A stretch of 64,000 bases of DNA from Phycisphaeraceae bacterium. Its GTDB lineage: Bacteria > Planctomycetota > Phycisphaerae > Phycisphaerales > UBA1924. A program made the translations under genes and the position numbers. This document shows, in pieces, positions 1 through 7,450 of this stretch. Within the stretch, counting starts at the first letter, position 1. Every line of letters starts with the position of its first letter. The notes beneath the pieces were generated by a model that was not told the origin of the DNA, ran no database searches, and saw nothing but the letters and a program-made list of their open reading frames with translations. The DNA is taken from the NCBI GenBank assembly GCA_020639155.1, contig JACKHF010000001.1:186001-250000 (forward strand), written 5' to 3'.

Positions 1-119
1 ACGACCATGATGATGAGTGTGCCGCCAATGAACAGCATCGTGGGATCGGGCAGGCGATTCCCGATTCGTTCGATCCGATCGAGCAGCCCGGTGCGTGAGA
101 CAGGTGTTGAATCTGACAT
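1..119 (-). CDS. AbgT-family transporter, N-terminal fragment (cut by window edge)
   Basis: Only the first 39 codons are present; the gene continues past the left edge. The start ATG is at 119. The visible peptide begins MSDSTPVSRTGLLDRIERIG, followed by NRLPDPTMLFIGGTLIIMVV. The pattern of an amphipathic 'D-x-IERIGNxLPxP' followed by the first hydrophobic helix is how AbgT-type (p-aminobenzoyl-glutamate) transporters start. Family members are inner-membrane proton-driven importers or antimetabolite exporters; substrate cannot be judged from this fragment. It lies on the same strand as the sigma/anti-sigma operon, separated by 177 bases in which I see no gene. The family call rests on a short segment, so it is moderate. 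Confidence 0.6.
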   Translation of the reverse strand, partial: MSDSTPVSRTGLLDRIERIGNRLPDPTMLFIGGTLIIMV

Positions 120-296
120 GGATCACTCCGTGAGAGACAGCGATAACGCGGATCGACAGGGTACACGAATCCCTTCGTCCTCGCAAACTTGCACTGATTA
201 GATTACACGTCAGCAACCGAAACCCGGGAAACCCGGCTGGATTGCGTCAAAAACACACCTGTCATGCCTGCGCGCGAACGTCATCAAGCAGCAGCG

Positions 297-632
297 CTAC
301 AGCCCCATCGACCAGTCGCTGTTCAGGAGCATGCTCGCGCGCCAGACTGTCGCATCGGGCGATCGCTCTGCCTCCACATCGAGTGTATCAAAGATCGGAT
401 CGTCGATACTGATCACAGCTCCATTGAGCGGGCGATTGATGCTTTCATTGCTCGCATTTGGCTGAGCAATAAATACACCAACCACCGTCATCAACAGCAC
501 CCCAAGAGCAACACCGCTGCCGGTCTTCAACCGATGCACAATGCGCCGACGGCGCACCTGCATCCGCAGCGCATCCGGCAATGCACCAGCATCACGATAC
601 AAACCTGAATCCACGTCTTTCAGCTCATCCAT
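297..632 (-). CDS. Putative anti-sigma factor, single-helix membrane protein
   Basis: This 111-residue protein directly follows an ECF sigma factor gene. Its ATG at 632 overlaps the sigma stop codon by 8 bases (ATGGATGA), and a GGGG ribosome-binding site lies 6 bases upstream, so translation is probably coupled. An upstream ATG at 644 is the alternative start. Seen: a basic cytoplasmic N-terminus (RMQVRRRRIVHRLK), one hydrophobic helix near residues 39-58 (GSGVALGVLLMTVVGVFIAQ), then a soluble tail. A short cytoplasmic part, one transmembrane segment and an outer tail is the usual shape of membrane-bound anti-sigma factors, although no zinc-binding ZAS motif (HxxxCxxC) is visible. The role is inferred from position and topology. 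Confidence 0.55.
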   Translation of the reverse strand: MDELKDVDSGLYRDAGALPDALRMQVRRRRIVHRLKTGSGVALGVLLMTVVGVFIAQPNASNESINRPLNGAVISIDDPIFDTLDVEAERSPDATVWRASMLLNSDWSMGL

Positions 633-1173
633 CGCACACCCCATCAGTCTCCGCGCCCAGCGTCTCCCTGAGTCGAGCCATCCCGATCCGTCCCCGGCTC
701 GCCACCGTGTTCCGGTTCACTCCCACTGTTTCTGACACCTGATCGATCGTCAATCCCCTGATATACCGAAGCAGAATCACCTCGCGCTGTTCTATTGCAA
801 GCTGCTCAATCGCAGCAAGCATTCGGTGTACCTCGTCACTCACTTGTGTTGTTGATACATCGTGTTGTATCTTCGCTTGACGTTTCTGTTGACGCAGCTC
901 CCCGCGTCCAGCGTTCAGCGTCTCGTTGCGGGTCACACGATAGAGAAACGCTGTGCCATCCCGCACGTTGCGCAGAGAACGACGACGCATCTTCAGCACC
1001 TTCACAAAGACCCCTTGCACCACATCCTCGGCAGACGATTCCATCCCGCGAGGGAGAATCAGCCGCGCATAGCCTGTCAATGGCGACGCAAAGTGAGCCC
1101 ACAGCGTCTCCGCTGCAGACTCACTTCCGCGATGCATCTTGAGCATCAATGTCCTGACATCAGGATCGCCCAT
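625..1173 (-). CDS. RNA polymerase ECF-type sigma factor
   Basis: A 182-residue sigma-70 family protein with only regions 2 and 4. Region 2 spans about residues 20-90 (SSAEDVVQGVFVKVL, then AFLYRVTRNETLN). Region 4 spans about 115-170 (LAIEQREVILLRYIRGLTI, then the helix-turn-helix VGVNRNTVASRGRIGMARLR). I chose the ATG at 1173 because the conserved part begins there and GGAAG precedes it; the reading frame stays open upstream but that stretch looks non-coding. It starts 7 bases after the stop of the secreted-protein gene 1181-2152 and overlaps the putative anti-sigma gene, making a three-gene operon. ECF factors direct polymerase to small regulons in response to envelope signals; the regulon cannot be named. 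Confidence 0.85.
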   Translation of the reverse strand: MGDPDVRTLMLKMHRGSESAAETLWAHFASPLTGYARLILPRGMESSAEDVVQGVFVKVLKMRRRSLRNVRDGTAFLYRVTRNETLNAGRGELRQQKRQAKIQHDVSTTQVSDEVHRMLAAIEQLAIEQREVILLRYIRGLTIDQVSETVGVNRNTVASRGRIGMARLRETLGAETDGVCDG

Positions 1174-1180
1174 GTGGCGC

Positions 1181-2152
1181 TTACTTCCTTTCGATCCCTT
1201 CAAGTTTTCCGATGAGCACTTCCAGATCAGCATCAAACCGCTGCTGCGATGCGAACGCACGCGACATGGGCGCACCGAGCAATCGTGTCAGCATTCCGTA
1301 TGTGTTCTCTTCAACGCCGGCCTCAACCTTTGAGAGCGCCTCTGCATCCTTCGCATCCCACGCGACGAGCATGTCGCTGTGGTACCGCGCAAACCCACCG
1401 AGCTGATCAAGCAACTCACCACGTGTCATCGCAGCAACATCGCGCTGCAACTCGGATTCTTCATCCATCTGGATCTGCTCCATCAGCCACGCGCCGGGAT
1501 GCTCTTCGCCAGAGTTGCGAAGCACAGACTCACTGATGATCCGCCACTCACCGATGATCGCGTCGCGCATACCAAACCGATCGCTCGGTGCACTGTGTAT
1601 TGCTGTCAGCACTGCTGTCGCACCAGCCGCATCGAGCGCACCCTGATCGATCAGTTGCGTTGTCAATCCGTTACCCAACTGCGAGATAGCCATCCCGACC
1701 AGTGAGCAAATGAGAATGTCATCCTGAGATACCTGCCCCGACATGCGGTACAGCGCAGCTGCGCGCTGGGCAGCGCCCGCATGATCGCCCGCATTCGCGC
1801 AGCGCAGCGCATCAGCTGCAAGAATCTTCGCGCTCGCGCGCATCTTTCCGAGGTGTGGCAAGAGCGCGCCCGGCCCCTCTTCATACGCAATATCCCAGTC
1901 CGCCTCACCGCTCCGCGTTGCAGACAACAACGCATTGATCGTCTCCTGCGAAGACGCAAGCAAATCCTCACCCCCTGCAGCAAGCGAGAGCGTTTCTCCG
2001 CCGGTGACGAGCACCTCCTGCAGCTCCGGAGTCTGGTTCATCCAGGCCCGGTAGTACCCGAGCGCCGCGTTCGCCCCGTCACCCTCGGCTGCCATCGACC
2101 CTGCACAGGTTCCAGCAACTACTAAGCCCACCATCAACCGTCCTATCCGCAT
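1181..2152 (-). CDS. Exported protein of unknown function, first gene of the sigma operon
   Basis: A 323-residue protein with a clear signal peptide (MRIGRLMVGLVVAGTCAGSM, cleavage near AAEG). The start at 2152 is set by a GGAGG site 8 bases upstream; earlier in-frame starts lack one. The mature part is helical, rich in Ala, Glu, Asp and Leu, with no recognisable motif. It repeats pairs of helices such as ALRCANAGDHAGAAQRAAAL, which recall TPR-like packing. The gene is transcribed first and ends 7 bases before the sigma factor, so it may be an envelope component or sensor tied to that sigma factor, or simply its autoregulated target. I do not recognise the family. Confidence 0.7.
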   Translation of the reverse strand: MRIGRLMVGLVVAGTCAGSMAAEGDGANAALGYYRAWMNQTPELQEVLVTGGETLSLAAGGEDLLASSQETINALLSATRSGEADWDIAYEEGPGALLPHLGKMRASAKILAADALRCANAGDHAGAAQRAAALYRMSGQVSQDDILICSLVGMAISQLGNGLTTQLIDQGALDAAGATAVLTAIHSAPSDRFGMRDAIIGEWRIISESVLRNSGEEHPGAWLMEQIQMDEESELQRDVAAMTRGELLDQLGGFARYHSDMLVAWDAKDAEALSKVEAGVEENTYGMLTRLLGAPMSRAFASQQRFDADLEVLIGKLEGIERK

Positions 2153-2414
2153 CGGAACATCCTCCACTCGCACCATTGCGATACCCACAAGACACCACCC
2201 GGGATCCGTTGTGTCACGCGAACTCGAAAAAACCGACAACTTCGCCGAACCACTCCCGCACGCGTCGGCAGTTTCTTCCCCAAACCGATCACTTCGAAGC
2301 TACACTTGCGCCCGGTCCGATGACTTCACCATCGGTCGTTCTTTCGCACACCATGCCATCACCCGGAATCCCGGACTTTACGGCATTCTCATCGATTTTC
2401 AGGAGAGATGTTCC

Positions 2415-3731
2415 ATGACCACAGCCCAGATCACCGGCCAGCCGATCACGATGGACAACGGCAAGCTCAACGTGCCAGACCAGCCCATCATCCCCTTCAT
2501 CGAGGGCGACGGCACCGGACCCGATATCTGGCGCGCGTCACAGCGGGTCTTCGACGCTGCTGTCGTCAAGGCCTACGGCGGCTCACGGCGCATCCACTGG
2601 CACGAGGTCATGGCTGGCGAGAAGTCGTACAACGCCTCCAAGGACTGGCTCCCTGCAGCCACGCTCACAGACTTTGAGAAGTTCCTCGTCGGCATCAAGG
2701 GACCGCTCACCACGCCCACCGGCGGCGGCATCCGCTCGCTCAACGTCGCGCTCCGCCAGAAGCTCGACCTCTACACCTGCCTCCGCCCCGTCCGCTGGTT
2801 CACAGGCGTCCCCTCACCCGTCAAGAACCCCGACCTCACAGACATGGTCATCTTCCGCGAGAACTCCGAGGACATCTACGCCGGCATCGAGTTTGAAGAG
2901 GGCACCGAGGACTGCGAGAAGTTCCGCAAGATAATGAAGAAGGAGTTCGCGGATCGGTACGAAAAGATCCGGTTCCCCAAGTCCTCCGGGTTCGGTCTCA
3001 AGCCGATCTCAGAGAAGGGCACCGAGCGCCTCGTCAAAGCCGCGATCGAGTACGCCATCGCCAACGGGCGCACGTCCGTCACCCTCGTCCACAAGGGCAA
3101 CATCATGAAGTTCACCGAGGGTGCCTTCATGAAGTGGGGTTACGAGGTCGCAGCCAAGCACTTCGGCGCAACACCACTCGATGGCGGCCCGTGGCACGTC
3201 ATCGATCTCGAAAAGCTCGGACGCGCGCGCACCGCGGCTGACATCAAGCACGTGCCAACGCAGAGCGGCAAGGCGAAGAACGATCCCAACAAGATCATCA
3301 TCAAGGACGTCATCGCTGACGCGTTCCTCCAGCAGTTGCTCACGCGCCCCGCGGAGTACGACGTCGTCGCGACCATGAACCTCAACGGCGACTACATCTC
3401 AGACGCCCTCGCAGCCTGCGTCGGCGGCATCGGCATCGCGCCAGGCGCAAACATCAACTACGACAACGGCTGCGCCATCTTCGAGGCGACCCACGGCACC
3501 GCGCCCAAGTACGCGGGCAAGGATCAGGTCAACCCGGGCTCGGTCATTCTCTCGGGCGAGATGATGCTTCGGTACATGGGCTGGACGGAAGCTGCTGATC
3601 TGATCATCAAGGGGATCAACGGCGCGATCGGCGCCAAGACCGTGACCTACGACTTTGAGCGTCTGATGGACGGGGCGACACTGCGCAAGTGCTCCGAGTT
3701 CGCGGAGGATATTGTGAAGCATATGGCATAA
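2415..3731 (+). CDS. icd: NADP-dependent isocitrate dehydrogenase
   Basis: This TCA-cycle enzyme oxidatively decarboxylates isocitrate to 2-oxoglutarate, making NADPH in the cytoplasm. The 438-residue length fits the bacterial homodimer (about 416 in E. coli). Visible motifs are the substrate loop GGGIRSLNVALRQ (Ser108 matches the E. coli regulatory serine), the signature MNLNGDYISDALAACVGGIG, and THGTAPKYAGKDQVNPGS. The Lys-Tyr pair in the last motif is the NADP-specificity signature. The ATG at 2415 has AGGAGAG 7 bases upstream; the open frame extends 68 codons further but that part has no coding look. Its 3' end matters because a diverged copy of the last bases recurs 690 bases downstream. 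Confidence 0.96.
   Translation: MTTAQITGQPITMDNGKLNVPDQPIIPFIEGDGTGPDIWRASQRVFDAAVVKAYGGSRRIHWHEVMAGEKSYNASKDWLPAATLTDFEKFLVGIKGPLTTPTGGGIRSLNVALRQKLDLYTCLRPVRWFTGVPSPVKNPDLTDMVIFRENSEDIYAGIEFEEGTEDCEKFRKIMKKEFADRYEKIRFPKSSGFGLKPISEKGTERLVKAAIEYAIANGRTSVTLVHKGNIMKFTEGAFMKWGYEVAAKHFGATPLDGGPWHVIDLEKLGRARTAADIKHVPTQSGKAKNDPNKIIIKDVIADAFLQQLLTRPAEYDVVATMNLNGDYISDALAACVGGIGIAPGANINYDNGCAIFEATHGTAPKYAGKDQVNPGSVILSGEMMLRYMGWTEAADLIIKGINGAIGAKTVTYDFERLMDGATLRKCSEFAEDIVKHMA
3681..3724 (+). repeat. Copy 1 of the icd 3'-end repeat (inside icd)
   Basis: The last codons of icd recur at 4371-4416. Over 3690-3724 against 4382-4416, 28 of 35 bases match without gaps, and the match extends upstream through CTGCG with a 2-base gap. 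Here the segment encodes the enzyme's C-terminus, KCSEFAEDIVKHMA. Confidence 0.8.
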
Positions 3732-3734
3732 GTT

Positions 3735-4208
3735 ATGGCACGAGTGTACTTTGATACAAGCTTTGTCTCTGCGTGTGTTACAACACGCGATGATCCTGCA
3801 AGTATCGTGCGCAGACAAACATCGAGTGAATGGCTGAGCACGCAACAACACCTCCACAGTGTGTTCGTTTCTGCCGAAGTCATCAACGAACTGGATAACG
3901 CTGCGTTCTCTCACAGAGACGCAGCACTCCAGCTTGTCAGTGATCTGCCGCTACTCGAACTCAACGAAGATGCCTTCGGGCTTGCTGCAGCATTCATTGC
4001 ACACAAGCTCATGCCCGGACCAGTGAGCGGCGATGCGCTGCATGTTGCTGCGTGCTGTGTACACAACATGGAATATCTGCTCAGCTGGAATGTTCGGCAC
4101 CTGGCAAATCCTCGAAAGGTCGACCATCTGAGGATTATCTGTACCAGGCTTGGACTTGTGCCACCTGCTATCGTCACACCAGATCTGCTGTGGGAGGACC
4201 CGGAATGA
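3735..4208 (+). CDS. PIN-domain protein, VapC-like putative RNase toxin
   Basis: A 157-residue protein starting 3 bases after the icd stop. Seen: an N-terminal strand with acidic residue (MARVYFDTSF, Asp7), an acidic helix VSAEVINELD (Glu48/Glu52), and the C-terminal pair GDALHVAACC (Asp100) and LLSWNVRHLAN. Spaced acidic residues with 'DALHxA' and 'LLSWNxxHL' are typical of PIN nucleases, which use Mg2+ or Mn2+ to cut RNA and often act as type II toxins. The next gene overlaps by ATGA, giving toxin-first order. The pair lies between two copies of icd's 3' end. The fold is well supported; toxin activity is inferred. Confidence 0.75.
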   Translation: MARVYFDTSFVSACVTTRDDPASIVRRQTSSEWLSTQQHLHSVFVSAEVINELDNAAFSHRDAALQLVSDLPLLELNEDAFGLAAAFIAHKLMPGPVSGDALHVAACCVHNMEYLLSWNVRHLANPRKVDHLRIICTRLGLVPPAIVTPDLLWEDPE

Positions 4209-4378
4209 CAGCACCCCAAAGAGATCCATTCATAGAAGAAGTTCGCCAGTTGAAGCAGGATGCTGCAAAGCGATCTACAACTGTTGACGCGCTCGCCAAG
4301 CGCATTCGTGAGATCGAACAGGCTCACAAAGGCAAGGTTGTACCAGCCCCACCAACGCCGGAAGTTGATGCTGCGTAA
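4205..4378 (+). CDS. Small protein paired with the PIN gene, possible antitoxin
   Basis: A 57-residue protein whose ATG overlaps the PIN stop (ATGA at 4205-4208), so the two are translationally coupled. The sequence begins MTAPQRDPFIEEVRQLKQ and continues with a charged helix (DALAKRIREIEQAHKGK) and a Pro-rich tail. Short proteins with a 'DPxxEEVRxxR' start are, from memory, common partners of PIN genes in cyanobacteria and planctomycetes. No DNA-binding fold can be seen, so if it is an antitoxin it probably works by direct binding. Its stop codon lies inside the degenerate icd 3'-end repeat. Confidence 0.6.
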   Translation: MTAPQRDPFIEEVRQLKQDAAKRSTTVDALAKRIREIEQAHKGKVVPAPPTPEVDAA

Positions 4379-4416
4379 CGGTGCTCCCAGTTCACGGACA
4401 ATCTTGCGAAGCACAT
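4371..4416 (+). repeat. Copy 2 of the icd 3' end: decayed remnant
   Basis: This stretch matches 3681-3724 at about 80 percent. Read in the corresponding frame from 4379 it encodes RCSQFTDNLAKHIV, against KCSEFAEDIVKHMA at the true icd C-terminus. The changes are mostly conservative (E/Q, E/D, D/N, I/L), which looks like a once-coding relative rather than chance. It overlaps the stop codon of the small partner gene and the region just before the start of the gene at 4418. Confidence 0.7.
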
Positions 4417-4417
4417 A

Positions 4418-5599
4418 GTGCAAAAACCAATGCACGAAGAACGAGGCCAAACGCCAACCCGAGACTATCTCGTCACAACGAAGTTGCATGACAAGCCCGT
4501 TCCCCGATGGGTAACAGCTGTGAATGCGCAGACAGCACTGCGGTCTCTGAAAGAACAGGGCTGCCAGGACATCGTATTCTACACAGACGATCTCAGTGAA
4601 CAGGTTCCGACAATCGGAGAGCGTCAAAGACCTTCAGCAAAGGTGTGGCTGTACAACTCAACACTTGCACAGCGTTCGTTCATATACCGCGCGACGGTGA
4701 AAGCGATTCCGCATGTAGTGATGTTGTGTATCCTTGCAGTGTTAATTGGTATCAACACCTTCTTCAATCCGACAAAGTCCAGCCTGATCATCACGGGGAT
4801 GCTTCTTATTGCTTTCATCGCCCCCACAGTGAGTGACATAATCAAATGGCTCACATCGCCAAACCCCGCGCGAGTGTTTGACAAAGCACAGCGAGCAATG
4901 CTTGATTGTGAGTGGCAAAGAGCACTCGAACTTTTTTCGAGCATTGACTCCGTTGTAGCCGAATCGGGCAATCCATCCTACATCGGTACAACAGCACTCT
5001 GGAAAGCGGTCGCATCAGCAAAGACTGGTGATACCGCGCAGGCAGAACAACTCTTGAGTATGTACGATACTGACGATAGATTTCCTGATTGGTACGCTCT
5101 CTTGAAACGAGCGGAATACTGCGTCTTCTTTCATGAGTTTGAAGCGGCCAAGGAACTTCTCACAGAGTCGCTCGCAGTTGCTCCGAATGAACCGAGTGTC
5201 CAGCTGACTTATGTGGAGCTTCTCGCAACACACTTTCCTCATCTGCATGCTGAAGCTCGGGCAACTCTTTCCGGATTTCATCGTGAGTCATCGACAGAAC
5301 TAACATCTCTGTTTCTGGATGGACTGGACGGAGTTGTTCGTCTCAATGAGCAGCAGAATCAGGCTGCTCGCGACGAGTTGCAGGGAGTCGTAAACAATCT
5401 GACACCTTTGGTTCGAGCATCACCACTCCTGATGGCAACTATCTGTAAGTTTCAAGCATTCCTTGTCATCGCACAAGCCCGATGTGTTGAGGCCGATGCT
5501 GCACAGAGACTCTACAGCCAGATCAAACAGTTCCTGGTTGCACACGAGATGAACGACCTCGTTGATCGAGTTGAGCAGGAACTCGCACTCACGTCGTAA
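4418..5599 (+). CDS. Membrane protein with TPR-like cytoplasmic domain
   Basis: A 393-residue protein of unrecognised family. The GTG at 4418 or the ATG at 4430 could be the start; neither has a good ribosome-binding site. Residues 15-50 (DYLVTTKLHDKPVPRWVTAV, then a short helix) form a small alpha/beta module. Two hydrophobic helices follow at about 93-113 and 121-141. The remaining 250 residues are helix pairs of TPR type (AMLDCEWQRALELFSSID; AEYCVFFHEFEAAKELLTES). It is probably an inner-membrane scaffold. It begins directly after the icd 3'-end remnant and may belong to the inserted segment. An intrinsic terminator at 5838-5859 ends the transcript. Confidence 0.65.
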   Translation: MQKPMHEERGQTPTRDYLVTTKLHDKPVPRWVTAVNAQTALRSLKEQGCQDIVFYTDDLSEQVPTIGERQRPSAKVWLYNSTLAQRSFIYRATVKAIPHVVMLCILAVLIGINTFFNPTKSSLIITGMLLIAFIAPTVSDIIKWLTSPNPARVFDKAQRAMLDCEWQRALELFSSIDSVVAESGNPSYIGTTALWKAVASAKTGDTAQAEQLLSMYDTDDRFPDWYALLKRAEYCVFFHEFEAAKELLTESLAVAPNEPSVQLTYVELLATHFPHLHAEARATLSGFHRESSTELTSLFLDGLDGVVRLNEQQNQAARDELQGVVNNLTPLVRASPLLMATICKFQAFLVIAQARCVEADAAQRLYSQIKQFLVAHEMNDLVDRVEQELALTS

Positions 5600-5908
5600 C
5601 ACCCCAAAATGAAACAACCGCTGACAGTGCGGGTGCGCCATATCCGTGGCTCATCGCGCTGCCAGCGGTCGTCCGGAATGCGGATTCCCACCACCTCCTG
5701 CCCCGCGTGCGTGCCTCGTGCCGATCCTTGGCTGCCAGCAAGCTCGGTGCAGTCGGAAAGACCACCACCTGCGGTCTCCTGTTCGAGATCGGCCTTCCCA
5801 ACCGACAGGCTCCCCATATGTGCCCCGCTCACACACCCGCGCAATTGCTGCGCGTTTTTATCGATTCAGTCCATTCTTAGGCTCATAGGCAAACATTTAT
5901 AGGTCGTT
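5600..5908 (+). other. 309-base gap with local hairpins, possible 3' UTR or small RNA
   Basis: I see no convincing protein gene here. Several local hairpins can be drawn on the plus strand: GGAAT/ATTCC at 5675-5688, and a longer stem at 5718-5724 with 5744-5750 that encloses CTTG/CAAG at 5727-5742. The run ends at a GC-rich terminator. It may be the 3' UTR of the upstream gene or an independent RNA. I compared it with remembered signatures of RNase P, SRP RNA, tmRNA and common riboswitches and found no match. Confidence 0.3.
5838..5859 (+). terminator. Intrinsic terminator after the TPR membrane protein gene
   Basis: A 6-bp GC stem CGCGCA/TGCGCG (5838-5843 with 5849-5854) has a 5-base loop and is followed by TTTTT at 5855-5859. 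It separates the plus-strand unit from the convergent dehydrogenase gene. Confidence 0.7.
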
Positions 5909-7363
5909 TTACGACACGTTCCACGAAACATACTTCGTGTCGAGATACTCGGAAACGCCGAAATGCCCGCCCTCACGCCCGAATCCGGACATCTTGACAC
6001 CGCCAAACGGCGCCTGGGCAGTGGATGGCGATGCGTCGTTCGCCCCGACTACGCCGAACTTCAGCGCCTCAGCGACCCGCATCAGGCGTGACGCGTCCCG
6101 CGTGTAGAAATACCCCGCGAGCCCGTACTCGGTGTCGTTGGCGAGGTTGATCGCCTCGTCCTCGTCGTCGAACACCATGACAGGGCACACCGGACCGAAC
6201 GTCTCCTCGTTCCAGCAGACCATCTCGCGCGTGATCCCCGTCATGACGGTCGGCTGATAGAACCGATCCGCGCCGCCATTGACCTTCGCCCGCTCGCCGC
6301 CGCAGTGAATCGTTGCGCCCTTTGCCCTCGCGTCAGCAACGTGTCGATCAACCTTCTCGATCGCATCGTCGTTGATGAGCGGCCCGATGTTCGCATCCTT
6401 CTCTGTCCCAATGCCAACCTTCAGCGCACGCGAGCGCTCGACCAGCCCAGCAACGAACGCATCATGCACCGAGCGATGCACGATGAACCGATTCGCGCAG
6501 ATGCACGTCTGTCCGCCGTTGCGATACTTGCACGCGATCGCGCCATCAAGCGCAGCATCGATGTCCGCGTCCTCAAACACGATGAACGGCGCGTGCCCGC
6601 CGAGTTCCAGGCTGAGCCGCTGAAGATTGTCCGCGCTCTGGCGAACAAGTATCTTCCCGACCTCGGTCGACCCCGTAAAACTGATCTTCCGCACGCGGAA
6701 ATCCGCAAACATCGCTTTCCCGATCGTTGCAGCGTCTCCCGTGATGATCGACACCAATCCCTCGGGAACACCCGCGTCGATGCACACATCACCGAGCGCA
6801 AGCGCGCTCAATGGCGTGAGTTCCGCGGGCTTGACGATCATTGCGCATCCCGCAGCAAGCGCAGGCCCGAGCTTGCGCGTGATCATCGCAGACGGGAAGT
6901 TCCACGGCGTGATGGCGCACGCAACGCCAACGGGCTGACGGATCGCAAGGATGTGTTTGTCCTCGAATGAACTCGGGATCGTCTGGCCGTACACGCGCTC
7001 CGCTTCGCCCGCAGCGTGGACGAGAAAACTCGCAGCGTATCTGATCTCGCCCGCAGCTTCTGCGATCGGCTTTCCCTGCTCCAGTGTCATGATGGTCGCG
7101 AGATCGTCGATCCGGTCGTGCATGATGTCAGCACACCTGCGGATGATCTTCGCCCGTTCCGGCGCGGGCATGCGAGCCCAGTTTCGCTGTGCCACAACCG
7201 CAGCATCTATCGCGCGGGCAATGTCCTTCTCATCGCAATCCGGAACGTCCGCAAGATGTTCGTCGGTCGCGGGGTTGGACACTGCGAACGTTCTACCGGT
7301 GTGCGAGCCAGCCCACGCGCCAGCGATGAGGTTCTGCGTCCGAAATCGTGCATGTGCTGCCAT
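5909..7363 (-). CDS. gabD: NAD(P)-dependent succinate-semialdehyde dehydrogenase
   Basis: An aldehyde dehydrogenase of 484 residues from the chosen start; E. coli GabD has 482. It oxidises succinate semialdehyde to succinate at the end of 4-aminobutyrate breakdown, in the cytoplasm. Visible motifs are the cofactor segment ITPWNFPSAMITRKLGPALA, the catalytic glutamate in LELGGHAPFIVFEDADID, the catalytic cysteine in YRNGGQTCICANRF, and the C-terminal EETFGPVCPVMVF. GQTC(I/V)CANR and SGFGREGGHFGVSEYLDTKY favour the GabD subfamily over other aldehyde dehydrogenases. ATG 7363 has GGGAG 8 bases upstream; longer in-frame starts at 7390 and 7423 lack a site. It is divergent from mutS and no aminotransferase is nearby, so other semialdehyde substrates remain possible. 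Confidence 0.88.
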   Translation of the reverse strand: MAAHARFRTQNLIAGAWAGSHTGRTFAVSNPATDEHLADVPDCDEKDIARAIDAAVVAQRNWARMPAPERAKIIRRCADIMHDRIDDLATIMTLEQGKPIAEAAGEIRYAASFLVHAAGEAERVYGQTIPSSFEDKHILAIRQPVGVACAITPWNFPSAMITRKLGPALAAGCAMIVKPAELTPLSALALGDVCIDAGVPEGLVSIITGDAATIGKAMFADFRVRKISFTGSTEVGKILVRQSADNLQRLSLELGGHAPFIVFEDADIDAALDGAIACKYRNGGQTCICANRFIVHRSVHDAFVAGLVERSRALKVGIGTEKDANIGPLINDDAIEKVDRHVADARAKGATIHCGGERAKVNGGADRFYQPTVMTGITREMVCWNEETFGPVCPVMVFDDEDEAINLANDTEYGLAGYFYTRDASRLMRVAEALKFGVVGANDASPSTAQAPFGGVKMSGFGREGGHFGVSEYLDTKYVSWNVS

Positions 7364-7450
7364 CTGCCCGTCTCCCGGTGGGGTTGTCATGCGCCAGATC
7401 ACGCGGAAACCAAGCGTATTCACACTGTTCCATCCTACCCTGTGTGATCA

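Noticed and set aside
5609..5902. Plus-strand frame of 97 codons in the hairpin-rich gap
   Set aside because: Its codons do not resemble local genes, there is no ribosome-binding site, and the frame runs through the terminator at 5838-5859.
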